A stretch of DNA of 64,000 nucleotides, from positions 31,254,228 to 31,318,227 of the forward strand of contig JAKZAP010000003.1 in the NCBI GenBank assembly GCA_023053575.1. Reading direction: 5' to 3'. Numbering within the stretch: the first letter of the stretch is position 1; each line of letters begins with the position of its first letter. This stretch comes from Branchinecta lynchi (Eukaryota; Arthropoda; Branchiopoda; Anostraca; Branchinectidae). Positions 1-11,800 of this stretch are shown here, piece by piece. The notes under the pieces were generated by a model. The model was not told the origin of the DNA. It saw nothing but the letters and a program-made list of their open reading frames with translations, and made no database searches. The translations under genes were made by a program, and so were the position numbers.

Positions 1-1924
1 CGATGAAACTTGGCAGAATTATCAGGGACCCGACAGATTGACTTCCCCGATCCGACCATCGGGGGGGGGGGGGAGGGGAAATTTGAGATCTTGAGGCAAG
101 CATAACTTTAGAACGGGGCATGGGACACAAAACAAAACTTGACAGTTGGAAAGAGCTCGTGTCATGGGTGTACCATTTCGTGTCCAGACCGGATCCTATA
201 ACTCTGGGGAGGGGGGGGGGGAGAGTGGAGGATCGGACAGGCTTAAAGTGGAGGGACCGGGACGAAGACTGGTGCGAAGAACAAGGACAAGTTTTTAATG
301 CATTTTTGACAGAAATGGACCGGATCGGCGCACTGTGAAAGTCTTGGAAGGGGTTTTCCGGAAATCCAGTGACCGCGAGTTAAGGTACTTAAAGATGCAC
401 TTGGACGAAGAAATATTGGAGACCTGATCAGATTGACTTGGAAGCAGTCATTTCCCCGATCCGACTATCTTCGGGGGAGTGGAGGGAATTGGAATAAGGA
501 CTACCAGAATTGCATTTCATTGCATAACTTTTGAACGGTTGGTCGGATCCGAAGGAAACTTGACAGTTAACAAAAGGACGTGTTTCTGGTCTCACAAATA
601 CGTTCATAACCCCCCAAGGGTCCATGATCAGTTGTACCTCAAGTATATGAATTTTAGCCCCCTTAAAGTGCGTATCTTAACTGCAAAGTGAAAAAATACT
701 TTAGACCAAAAGATATATTTTCCTAATTTCCAAGGGCCCGTGATAACTTTTGCCTCAAGGCTTTTGCCTATAAATACTTTTCCAACATATTTAAAGCACC
801 AACTTTACCGCAAATTCGAAAAAACATTTTTAAGAAACTAAATATTTTTAGGATCCCCATGGCAAGGGACCATGATCATCTGTGCCCCAAGTATTTTGCT
901 TCTATTTCAGTTCGAACCCCTGAAAGTGCGCATCTTAGCCGCAAAATGTAAAAAATAATTCTTCCGAGCGAATGATGTACTTTCGTGAGCCAAGGGTCCC
1001 AAGGTGCCGTAATAGTACGCATACTAACTACAAAGGAAAGAATAGTCTTTTGGAAAAAAAATTAAAAAATATTTTTAAGATTTCAAGGGCTCATGATTAT
1101 CTTTGCCTCAAGGATGTTGCTTACAAATAAAGTACTCGTCTTAACCGCAAAGCACAAAAAATACATTGAACAGACCTTTTTTATTTTTGCCTTAAAGTTT
1201 AACTGAAAAACTGGGCTAGGACAATCTAGTTACCTATCACTTATTCACTTGAATTAGCTTGAACTCCCGCTGAAAATGTGTTACTTCGTTGTTCCGCTAT
1301 TCACGAATAATCGATTTTCAGATAGTGGAATTTGTGTGTGATTTGTGGTACTTCGTGCGCTTGTGTCTGTGTTGTATGCCTTACCAGAAAAATTTATGAT
1401 TTTTTTTTGTTGTTCAGTCACTAAGCAAGCAGTCTTTACCAAGCTCACCACTGTCCACTGAAAAGCCGCGTTTGTGTTGAGATTAAAATTTCCCGCGTAG
1501 TAATAGAACTTACGCTCCGGGGACGGCCGAAGGTATTCTGAACGTCATAACTAGAGCAGATAGTGGAAAAAAAAAAAAAAACCCTTAGCAGAATCCAAAT
1601 TATACAATGTATTCAATTAAATAACACAAACATAAGTTGGCTTTCAGTTAAACTTTAAGTGTTTTGCTGACAAATGAATTTTTAACGCCCTTAAAGTGCG
1701 CATCTTAACTGTAGAACGAAAACAAAATACTTTTGACCAAAAGATACACTTTCATGATTCCCAAGGGCCCATGATCATTGTTGCCTCAAGGTTTCAGGAT
1801 CTACCTTTTCAGGATATCGAAGGGCCTAGGAACATTCGTGCCTTAAGTGTTTTGCTTACAAAGGATTATAAATTAACCCACGAGATGACAAATGCAAGTG
1901 TCATCTGAGCTTCTAGCTATTGTT
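1..1924 (+). mobile_element. G-run interspersed element (GR family), copy 1, left-truncated by the window
   Basis: Non-coding repeat made of units of roughly 130-150 bp. Each has a GATGAAACTTGG-like phrase followed by a run of G on the plus strand (for example 61-73 and 205-220). The unit text recurs in seven other places in this window. The right end (about 1893-1924) is a variant of the family end, CAAGTGCCATATGAGC...AGCTCTTGTT. The second half (about 660-1190 and 1659-1890) uses a different unit containing TTAAAGTGCGCATCTTAAC. It is interrupted by a MITE at 1192-1658. No coding capacity. Probably a pearl/HINE-like non-autonomous element (inference from architecture). Confidence 0.75.
1192..1658 (+). 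mobile_element. TTAA MITE, family C, complete copy nested in GR copy 1
   Basis: 467-bp non-coding element. It starts TTAAAGTTTAACTGAAAA and ends TTTCAGTTAAACTTTAA, so the ends form an inverted repeat and TTAA lies at each edge. TTAA target duplications are the hallmark of piggyBac-type transposition. Other copies lie at 49100-49561 (inverted) and 51871-54911 (split by later insertions). GR sequence continues on both sides, so the MITE landed in an existing GR element. This copy gives the unoccupied sequence for the GR insertion in the copy at 51871-54911. Confidence 0.85.
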
Positions 1925-3072
1925 TCTTGGCCGGGCTGGTTTTAGTAGTTTAGTTTTTAGTTTTTTTTTTAATTTAATACTTTTTAGTATACAAACCATG
2001 TTGTACTTGCTAAACTACATGAACACACCTTTTATAACCCTCTTAACATCCTTTATTCATGTAGCTGATACTTCTGACTGCAGGAAAGCCCGAATGGGCC
2101 TGTGGGGGCAGTAAAAAAAAAAAGAAAAGAAAAAACTTCCGTTTATATCATTTTCACATACGTTTTCAAAAAAGAGAAGAAAACTGAAAGAGGAGGAACA
2201 AAAAGAAAAGAAGGAAGAAAGCAAAGAAAAACAACAACAAACAATAAGTGGGAAACCATGCCGTCGTACCAAAACCGGGTAGCCGGGTACCAGGCGAGGT
2301 ACCAGGTAGTTTGCCGGAACCGTCTTCACCTATATGTGGGCCCTTCTCCCTATCCTTTTCAGTTTGAGCTGGAAGTAACAAACCTGCAATGAATAAATAC
2401 AGTTAATAAAATAAAAACAATCCAATTTAGGAAATTTCTTAGAAGTTGCTATAAGGTTTAAGGCCTTCCTGATCTGCCAATTAGTTGCCCATGTGATTAA
2501 TCGTCGATATGACGGTACGTGCTGTCCATGTCCTGAGTTTTTCCCCGACGAATTGTCGGTAGCCCATGACGAATTTAGACTCTACTGAACAATCATACTG
2601 CAGGAAACTTGGTACTCACCCTTATGCATTGGACAGATGATCAGGATCGGGTGCTCGCGGAGTCGAATTCCTGCCAGGATTTTGGGCACAATCATCAGTT
2701 CTGTACGGAAAAGTTGAGATTTGTCCGGCCGGGAAACCCTGACCGTGTGTTCGTGGTATTACTATGGTGTCCACCAGAGGCGTTACTAACCAAAATGTTT
2801 GGGGGGGGGGGGGAGGTATTTACCCACTGTTTTAGCAGATAAAAACGGCTATTATTGACGACTGTGTTGACAAAAATCGGCTGGAAAAGTACTATTTTAA
2901 GGAATAGTCTACTATTTTTACGAGAAACCGACTGTTTAAAAAAAAATCGACTGTTTTTATGAAAAATCGTGATGACTCAGCTTTTTTTACCGACTGGCCG
3001 ACAACATTCGGATGGGAGGGCGCCCCCCCCTCCCTAGTCGTGACGCCCCTGGTGTCCACTAATGCTGCAGCA
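1925..3072. other. Unannotated region with a purine-rich tract
   Basis: No gene recognised. 2112-2240 is an A/G-rich stretch whose lysine-rich open frame is composition-driven. A run of 12 G is at 2801-2812 and a C-run at 3024-3031. The rest looks like unique intergenic or intronic sequence. Confidence 0.5.
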
Positions 3073-3495
3073 TTAAAGGACACCTGAATGAAGAGTACCA
3101 AGTATCATCCCTATCTGTATGACTTCCGTTAACATTGCCTACAGAAATCCAAGGCAAATACGAAATAGTGTTTCCAAGCTATGCTTTTTGCTCCATTTTG
3201 CATCTGTCCTTATTTCAGTACAGAACAATTTTAGAAATGAACAAATGTCTCCAATCAACCCCTTCTTCCCAAACGTATATCTAGAAGAAATTCCAATACG
3301 ATCCGGCCAGCGCTGTACAAGATTTGAATGAATTGCGCTTTTTGTCTTGGAGTCTGCATGTGCAAACCTCCAGAAACGAACATACCTATTTTGAAAACGT
3401 CACGCTTAGGAGAAGAATGCTCTCCGTGGCCATGCCTGCACATGCATTCTCCATGGTGTGTTCAAGTATGGTTTCATTGTTCAGGTGTCCTTTAA
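3073..3495 (+). mobile_element. TTAA MITE, family B, complete copy
   Basis: 423-bp element flanked by TTAA. Its ends TTAAAGGACACCTGAA and TTCAGGTGTCCTTTAA are a perfect inverted repeat. No transposase frame inside. A truncated second copy starts at 46222, where the internal text around CACACCATGGAGAATGCAT recurs in inverse order relative to 3430-3470. Probably mobilised by a piggyBac-like transposase (inferred from TTAA). Confidence 0.85.
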
Positions 3496-4221
3496 CTATT
3501 TCTGCTTTCTGTCATCTCTTTCGTGTGTTTGTTATCGCTGAAAACTTTGTAACGAAGTTCGATATCTTCGCTTTGGGAGTTTTCTCTTGGAAAGTGTCCA
3601 GAAATTCCTCGCTGACTTTCGAAGTTGTTTATTCAGGGGAGAGGGGGCTATCAATCACTCTCATAAAGCTGAAAGTTCTAATTACCAGTTGAGGATAAAT
3701 ATACCGGGGGCAGGAGGGGTGGGAACGAGTTGGTAACAGCTGTAGGAAAGAAATGGGGAAGCGGGTATAGCAGGGCTGCCACAAAGGCACTGAAAGTCCC
3801 TAAATCAGTCTTAAGTTCCTTTTGGCCCCTAAATCAGTCAGGTCCCTTTAGAGTTTTTTTTTTACCCAAATTCTTGCATTTTATTTGAATATCTTAGCCC
3901 GGTAAAATGGAAGCCACTATGGGTATGGTAGGTAGGTAGATTTTGTATTTTTACCCAACACATTGAACATGAAATATAACTTAACTTAACCAGCAAAAAG
4001 GAAATCCCAAGGACTTGTGCTGCAAATGTGCTAATAAATAAATAACTAAACTTAACTTAACAACTCAGTTATCCACCTAGCTTATAGCCTACTTGTAAAA
4101 CAAAGAAACATGCAAGACATTACACAACATAAATCCTTAATATTTACTCCTTACCTGTTTCAGCCCTCTGCCACGAACAACTGTAAAACAACATTTTTTT
4201 TTTTAAATTATTAAGTATAAC
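3496..4221. other. Region without a recognised gene
   Basis: AT-rich sequence with short homopolymers such as the T-run near 3848. The open frame running through 3324-3692 is mostly inside the MITE upstream and shows no family resemblance. No feature supported. Confidence 0.4.
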
Positions 4222-5428
4222 AAGACCAAAGGTGTCGATGGGATCCCAAAAATCTAATATTTGATTCAGACAATCGAGTCTTGTCTTCGCCAGATCCAGT
4301 CTTGGACAGGCTAATCATCAGAGAAAACCAAGTTCAGATATACCTCTATAAGCCATATTTATTTTGACGATACTGACCGAGACTTCCTGCCGATTTCCGA
4401 GCGAACTACTAGTCCAGCAAAAAAAATAAATACAGAAACAAAACCAGCGTATCTCCTTATCCCTATAAAGAACATCTAATCAACTTTGAATAAAAGTTTG
4501 ACTTACAAGAAAATCCGGTTACAACCGGATTACGGAATAATTATAGTTCCGGGTAAAAAAACATCGTCATAAACCGACTCTTCTTATGTTACTTCTTATA
4601 CCGACTCCTCTCTTCTTACCCCTTAATCTGTCATCTAATCGAACTTTTGCTTTTAACAAATTTTCCGGTTTTGGCCGGATTCCAGGCGAACTAGTTGTCC
4701 AGCGAGAAAATGATTTTCACCATCGTGTTCGGCATGTCTTTTTACCCATACAACATTTAATCAACTTTAGATAAAACTTTTACTTTTAACCAACTTTCCG
4801 GTTTTCGCCGGATTCCGGGCGAACTACATGTCCAGGTAGAAAATTATTTCACATAAGTGTTCAACATGTCTTCTTGCCCTAAATCGAACATCTAATCAAC
4901 TCGAAATAAAACTTGTAATTTTAACAAACTTTCCGGCTTCAGCCCGATTCCGGGCGAACTACTTTTCCGTCGATAAAATGGTTTTCACCTTCGTCTTCAG
5001 CATGTCTTCCTACCCCTAAATCGAACATCTAATCAACTTCAAATAAAACTTTTACTTTTAACAAGCTTTCCGGTTTTGGCCGGATTTCGGGCGAACTACT
5101 CGTCCGATGACAAAATAGTTTTCACCATCGTGTTCAGCATGTTTTCTTACCCCATAATCGACTATCACATTAGCTGTTTCAAAATATTTTGTTTGCCCTT
5201 TAATTTGAACCCCCTCCCCCACGCCTAAATGTAGAGCTACAAAGCCCATCTACGAATTTGACTGGTTCGACGACCCAACGAATCCTCACGCCAAGTTTCA
5301 TCAAAATATCTCATTCCCTTCGAGAGTTATCGTGCTTACAGACGGACGGACAAACGGACGGATGGACAAACGGACGGACGGACAACTTTTGCGATGTCAT
5401 AGGTCACTTACGTTTTGGGATCCCAAAA
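4222..5428 (+). mobile_element. GGGATCCC-ended interspersed element (DG family), copy 1
   Basis: About 1.2 kb and non-coding. It begins AAGACCAAAGGTGTCGAT followed by GGGATCCCAAAA and ends with the palindrome TTTTGGGATCCCAAAA (5413-5428). The interior has about four tandem units of roughly 135 bp, each with TTCCGGTTTTGGCCGGATT-like text (near 4663, 4796, 4931 and 5068). Near the right end are CCAAGTTTCATC (about 5293) and a (GACG)n microsatellite (about 5339-5390). A full second copy is at 57399-58567 and an inverted partial one at 63100-64000. Units plus microsatellite plus terminal palindrome resemble pearl/HINE elements (inference). Confidence 0.8.
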
Positions 5429-5738
5429 AGTATGACAATTCCCATAAACCAAAAGTCAGAAATTTTGTATTTATGGGAATAACTGTCAACCTGCTTGTTT
5501 GTGAATAATCCTTAAGGCTCCTAAGGCTACAGCCTTACTCTTTGGTTGAAGGATAAACCAGCGAATAGTATTGACACCCTTTGCCTTTGAAGTCATCTAG
5601 GATTTTCTTCTTCTTATTATGAAGAAGAGTCAGTTTGATTCGTCACCTTGTTGTTTTTTCACTCACTTTAATTTGCTACAACATGGCTGACTACAATCAG
5701 TTAAAGGAAACCAAGAAATTCAGTGCATGTTCAAAATA

Positions 5739-5744
5739 ACCATC
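5739..5744. repeat. Target-site duplication ACCATC, left of the Polinton
   Basis: The 6 bp ACCATC directly before the AGTAGTATAG end of the Polinton is repeated exactly at 19247-19252, directly after the other end. Six-base duplications are characteristic of Polinton/Maverick integration. Confidence 0.95.
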
Positions 5745-6298
5745 AGTAGTATAGAATAACGGTTACTAGACCAAACCCACCCCTATAAAATAAACCCCTA
5801 ATTACGTGAAATTTACCAATTTTAACATATTATATATCAAATTAACCCCCTTTTCAAAGAAATTTTTAATTTCATAATTAAAACATAAAGGCCCCAGTAA
5901 AGAAACTATTGTCCTTTAATCTCAGTAAACTACTGATATATGTACTATAAAAAATTACGGTATCCTATAAACTACTACAATATAGACTACTGAGTAAACA
6001 GTTCTAAATCCACTTATGTTTCTTTGTTCTTGTTTTCCCGTACAATCGGTTGCAAAACTATTTTTTCTTTAAAAGTAACTCATTAGCAATAGCATTCATT
6101 ATGTTTCCAAGTTATAAACAAATCACATGGTTTGTCATTATGAGTAATTACTACAACCAACTTATCACCGTATGTTGTTTAGCAATTCTCATTTTGACTA
6201 CGTTATATTTCTTTCCTAATACTAACGATTCTTTTTTTATTGTCTCTTTGTATTTGTTTATTCTGATTGTATTCAAGACTTCCTTTGTGGACTCCATT
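5745..6298 (+). repeat. Polinton left terminal inverted repeat
   Basis: 554 bp starting AGTAGTATAGAATAAC and ending TTCCTTTGTGGACTCCATT. The reverse complement occurs at 18692-19246 with scattered substitutions and small indels. The open frame at 6050-6304 is inside this repeat and is not considered a gene. Confidence 0.95.
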
Positions 6299-7350
6299 TA
6301 TTAGTGGAGGGTTTTATTAAATAAAAATCTGAAACCTTTAATTATCAGCAGAGCGGCGCGTCTCTCAAAAACAAGTCTCCAGCGTGACGTAGACATCAAT
6401 GAACAAACAAGCTTTGCGAATAAGATTTTGCTCCCTTCCTAGCACATGTCTTGAGCGCACAAGAGTCGAGATAGAAATGACTCACATTCTCAGATCTCTT
6501 GCAGATTCTTCGGCCTTAAAAATTCTGTACGGACTTAATGTAGGTCAGATAATGCGATGCTTTGTGTCCTCAAAAATTCTGTTCAGATTTTCTTTCGATC
6601 AGATGTGTTCCACCGCGTATTAATTTTGGTCGCTGGTGGCGAGTTTGTCAAACTTGTGAACCATTCTTTTGAACTATTGATGTGTTCTTGCAATATTTAT
6701 TGCCATTTATACGGACTTGCTTCATGACTTGCTTCTTGCTTCAGTTTCACGTTGAATTACCGCCTGAATTATTAATTGCCTGCATTTTAGCAATGACAGC
6801 AACTCAGTATAGAAATCATAAATAGTCCTGTATTCTGTCTTTGTATCAGCAATACTTAACTGCTTTTAATTATTTTGATAATGACAGACCCTAGACTTAA
6901 CGATGCAAGAGGTAATAGAAGAAACGCACTTAATCCAGCTGTTGAAAATAGGAATTTGGATAAAAGTAAGCAATTACTAATATTATTGTAATACTTGTAG
7001 CTTCGGTGATACACAAACATTTTCTTTTCTAATTCTTCCATTTGTCAATTTCGCGAAGAGTAGTAACCAAATGACGCTTTCTTGAAGAGTAGTGAAGCAT
7101 GTGGGAAACCTGTGGAGAGTAGTAAAGTATGTGTAGAATCCATGAAGAGTAGTAAAGCATGTGGAAAACACCATGCTTTTCTTTACATCTGAGTTTTCTC
7201 AGTCGAGAGAAATTCATTTATAAAAATATTCCCCTAATAAATGATGATTAAGTCTAGACACGAATCGATTATACAGAGGTTACCGCAATACATGCATGAT
7301 GAACTGCAAACCTATGCGAAACTACAAGTAGTATTATAAATCACCTTAAT
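6299..7350 (+). other. Polinton 5' region upstream of the polymerase, with a short ORF
   Basis: Between the left inverted repeat and the first recognisable polymerase text. Holds a 36-codon ORF at 6881-6991 (MTDPRLNDARGNRRNAL...), which could be a leader exon or small gene but matches nothing I know, and a minisatellite at 7056-7185. The frame at 6399-6623 looks spurious. A promoter probably lies here but I cannot point to one. Confidence 0.4.
7056..7185 (+). repeat. About 30-bp minisatellite that also reads as a 10-residue peptide repeat
   Basis: About four imperfect copies of GAAGAGTAGTAAAGCATGTG-type text. In one frame from about 7085 the last three copies read SSEACGKPVE, SSKVCVESMK and SSKACGKHHA, a 10-residue period with a fixed Cys. 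The first copy is out of step and the frame is closed soon after, so it is either a minisatellite or the remains of a repetitive coding segment. Confidence 0.55.
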
Positions 7351-10300
7351 ATGAATATTTTACTATCTGAAGATTTAATTAATATTCTATGTAGAGACGA
7401 AAGGATCCACAATAAGAATAGACCATCCGACTATAAGCCAGAACCGAAATTAAGAACAATTCTGGAAGATGAGAAAAAAGAAAGTAATATCACTATTACA
7501 AGAATAAAACAAGAGAAAACAAAACTGAAAGAAAAAGATACAAGTGAAAAAGATCTAAAAAACTAAAAACCTATCAATTACCGGAAACCGAGATGAAGTA
7601 CTAAAAAGGGCTAGATACTACTATAAGAATAATATTAAAAAACATGAAGAATCTATAAAGAAAAATAGAAAATTCATAAGAAATCAAGTAGAAAGGAGTG
7701 ATCAGAATAAAGACAAAGTAATCGATGTATCCACTCTCTGTATAAATAAGAAACAAATCAAAGAAGAAAATTCAGCTCCTGATTATTTGTTTACAGCGGA
7801 AAACGACGAACCTACTGTTTTTAACGAAATTGAAAATACGTATACTGGAAACGTTTCAGTTCAAGGTTATAGAGTTGATGAGCATACTCTTATTGATTTT
7901 ACTTTCGCAGATATACAACGAAGAATGAATGAAACCTATCAATATAGAGTTCAGTTTTAACTCGTGTTATTTTCTGTCGACAGGAAAATGATGAAGAAGT
8001 AGAAGTATTTTACAATAGTACTTCTTAGATTCTGAATAAAAATAGTATACTTCTTCATAGTCATCTAGATGATGATAACAAGAGACTTAGTTCTTTAAGC
8101 AATACCCCTAGATCAGGACTACAATTCTGTCCATACGAAATAATTGATCATCGGATGACTCGAATAGAATCCTACATGGGTGGAACATTTAAAAACACTA
8201 CCGAATTTCGAAAAAAAGCGTGTATAAATATAAAAAATAAAGATCAGAAGTGTTTCCTTTGGTCCATCTTAGCAAATCTATATCCAGCTAAGGTTTATGT
8301 TGATAGACTATCAAATTAATAACAATATGAAAACGAATTTGATTTTAAAGGGATTACCAACTTCCCAATGGATACAAAAGATATACACAAATTTGAAAAT
8401 AGATAAGATTTGTTTATTTCAGATTGAAATAGAGAAAATTATCAGAAGTCATATATTAAAAAGTACAATCAATGGGAAAACAGCAAAACATATCATTCAT
8501 TTATTGTATTTCGATAATCAGTATGTACCGGTAAAGGATCTGAGCGAATTAGTCGGTACTCAAATCTCTAAAAACAAAAGTAAAACATACCTCTGCACTT
8601 TTTGCGGAAGGCATTTTACAAAAGAAGAACAATTTGAAAACATGACAATAAAAACAGCTGCGAAGATCCTGATATATTAATATCTCCTGAAGGTTCAAGT
8701 ATACAATATAAAAATATTTCAAAACAAATGAAAGTACCTTATTGCATAATAGCGACTTTGAGTCTTATAATCAAGAATATAATCAAGTCCACGGAAAGAA
8801 AACAATAAAAGTGGCTGAACAAAAACCTATGCTGTTCGTTTGATTCAAACCAGAACAAATACTATGACTGTTTCGGTGAAGATGCCGCAGAACATTTTGT
8901 TAAAACGATTAAAGAAGTATCCACAGAAATTGCAAACAAATATGAAAGCAGGCAAAGAATCCACACTTATACAGATGCAGAAATAGCGAAAAAATTGAAT
9001 AAATTAATTCTTAAGACTTGTAATATCTGTAAAACCGAAATTACTGGAAATCTTCACTTTGATCACGACCAGATGACAGGAGAAGATAGAGGATTTGCTC
9101 ATACTGAATGTAATATGAAATATAGGATTCCCAAGCATATCCCTGTAGTAATGCATAATTTATCAAAATATGATTCCTATTTATCTGTTAGAGAATTGAT
9201 TCCTGATAACGGAATTTTTGAAAGTGCAGAAAGTTTCATATCATTCGCGAAATATTAGAAAGACGGATACGGAAATAAAATATTAGATCTGGTTTATGGA
9301 TTCAATCAGATTCATTACTTCATCTTTAGACAAACTATCAGTAAATTTAGCAAAATATAATTAAAAAGTATCCTGGAATCATCTAAGAAAGAATTTCAAA
9401 TTCACATCTAACAGTTTCAAAAATGACGATGAATTCGAAGAAATAATAAAAAAAAAAATGTATATCCCTATGAATTCGTAGATAGTTTCGATAAAATGAA
9501 TTGTACAAAGTTACCACCAATAGAAAATTTTATTCCAGGTTGACGGAAAAAGTATTGACAAAAATGATCATAAAAGAGCGGTATCCATATGGGAGCAATG
9601 TAACTGTGAAACATTACTTGATTATACCAAGTTATACCTAAAAAGTGATGTTTTAATATTGTCGGATGTTGTAGAGAATTTCAGAAATTTGTGTGTACAT
9701 AATTATGATTACGATCCACTTCAGTTATTTCTCAGCTCCTGGATTAACATGGGGTGGTTTCCTAAAACATTCGAAAGTAGAATTACCGTTATTCTCGAAG
9801 GAAGATATGTATACATTCATTGAAAAGGGAATAAGAGGTGGTTTATCGCAATGTATAAAGAGATACGCAAAGCTAATAATAAATATATGAGCAACTATAA
9901 TAAGAATGAACCATCTAATTATTTAATATATTTAGATAAATACAAATAATACGAGTGGGCAATGTCACAAAATTTACCAGCGAATGATTTCCAATTCATT
10001 TCAAAACCGGATGATTTTAGAAAGGAATGAATTCGAATCACTCGAGTATTACAACCATCTAAAAAATCATATTAACTCGGTGATACAATTCAGAATGTAG
10101 GTGGTCTATATGAAGTAGATTTTGAATATCCAAAAGAACTAAACGAATTACACAAAGATTTACCATTAGCACCCGAACATTTTAATGGTAAACTATGTAC
10201 CACATTATTAGATAAAAACAACTATGTAATTCGTCACAGGAATCTAGAATTCTATTTACAAGAAGGTATGATATTGAAAAGAGTACACAGAATACTAGGA

Positions 10301-11188
10301 TTCACTGAAAGTGCTTAGTTAAAAGGATATATAGATCACAACACAACCCTTAAAACTAAAGGTACAAATGATTTTGAAAAGGATTTTTTTAAGCTTATGA
10401 ATAGTGCTTGCTTTGGAAAAACTATGGAAAACGTAAGGAAGCGAGCGGATATAGAAATAATAACTGATGATGAAACAAGAGAAAAAATAATAAAGAAGCC
10501 CAACTTTAAATCTGAAATATTTTTCAGTGATCACTTTTCAGTTGCAAGAATGTCGAAGGAAAAGATAAAATTATACAAACTAATTTACATCGGTTTTGCT
10601 GTATTGGAACTATGTATGAATTCCATTATGATTATATGAAGCGTAAATATGAAGATACAATTGATTTATGTTATATGGATAATGATAGCTTTATATATGA
10701 CATTATAACCGAAGATTTTGTATCAAGATATCAAACTGGATTTGAATGAGAGATTCGATACCTCTGATTATGAAGCAGATAATCCATAAGGATTTCTTAA
10801 TGTAAATGAGAAAGCTATAGGAATGATGAAAGATAAATTAGGTGGGCAAGTTATGACAGAGTCTGATGGATTACGATCAAAAGTATATGCGTATTTAAAG
10901 GATTGTCAAGATCAGTCGAAAGCTAGCAAAAAACTGAAAGGAATGAAAACGAATATAGTTATGATAAAATTACAATTCAAAACTATATGGATGTACGATT
11001 GAAATTGAAATTGGAACTATTGAAATGGAAACATTGAAAACCTTTCCGTAACCCAGTATAATTTACGATCATTCAAACACAATATGTTCCTAGAAGAACA
11101 GAATAAAAAAGCGTTAGACCCTAAAGATAATAAAAGATTAGTTTTAGGCGATAAATTTTCAACATTACCTTTAGGTTATAAACATTAA
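7351..11188 (+). pseudogene. Protein-primed family B DNA polymerase (Polinton pPolB), decayed
   Basis: Replicative polymerase of the Polinton, expected to copy the element from a terminal protein primer. Recognisable text appears in order across several frames. A lysine-rich N-terminal part is at 7351-7960. A segment with CFLWSILANLYPAK is near 8250. A Cys-rich segment with YLCTFCGRHFTKEEQF lies at 8590-8640. An endonuclease VII-like part, CNICKTEITGNLHFDHD, is at about 9016-9066. The polymerase core follows, with YEWAMSQ (9950), LMNSACFGKTMENVRKR (10393-10445) and motif C as YMDNDSFIYDI (about 10660). The C-terminus DPKDNKRLVLGDKF...GYKH ends at 11188. At least eight stops or frame changes break it. 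Motif C normally reads DTD, here DND, and the motif A region contains a stop. Confidence 0.92.
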
Positions 11189-11221
11189 ATAATTAGCTTA
11201 GATAGTTTAGTATGAAGTTGA

Positions 11222-11460
11222 TAAGTATATAGTTTGTAATTGATAAGTATATAGTTAAAAATGTAAGTATGTACTTGATAATTGGTAAGTATATAGTTAA
11301 AAAATATAATTGTGTAGTTGATAATTCTTAACTATATAGTTAAAAATGAAAGTATATAGTTGAAAATGTAAGTATGTACTTGGTAATTGGTAAGTATATA
11401 GTTGAAAATGTAAGTATGTACTCGGTAATTGGTAAGTATATAGTTAAAATTTAAGTATGG
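11222..11460. repeat. 42-bp AT-rich minisatellite between polymerase and integrase
   Basis: Units of the type TAAGTATATAGTTGAAAATG recur at 42-bp spacing (near 11244, 11286, 11349, 11391 and 11433). It fills the gap between the polymerase stop and the integrase remnant and has no open frame. Confidence 0.8.
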
Positions 11461-11800
11461 ATTTGGTGAATATTTTTGAGAATCTTATAATAAAAATGTT
11501 TGCTTAATAAATGAGTGAAAAGGCTCGGATCAAAGTTTATTATTTCAGAGAAAAGAATAGTTATCAGAACAAACACAAACTTGCACCTCAGTTCTGGAAC
11601 AGGAAAAACCAATCTACTCTTAATTTAATTTATGAAAATATTTGTTTCAACCGAAATATACTTGTATGCAAAAGATCTTGAGAAGATAAATATAAAGACC
11701 TTATAGACAATTTAAACACTTTGGAATCACATTGTAAATCGAATATTTTATCAGTAAATAATGACCTGAACGATATTATTGATGTCGACCATCGACCATA

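Noticed and set aside
2102..2392. Lysine-rich open frame as an upstream claspin exon
   Set aside because: It is a polypurine tract. All frames give K/R/E-rich text, no splice sites fit the phase needed at 23006, and no conserved block is present.
5339..5395. (GACG)n array as a CRISPR-like or regulatory array
   Set aside because: It is a simple microsatellite inside the DG element. The genome is animal, and repeat units are 4-12 bp without spacers.
6050..6304. 84-codon hydrophobic frame as a membrane protein gene
   Set aside because: It lies wholly in the Polinton inverted repeat, and the other copy of the repeat is closed in that frame by indels and stops.
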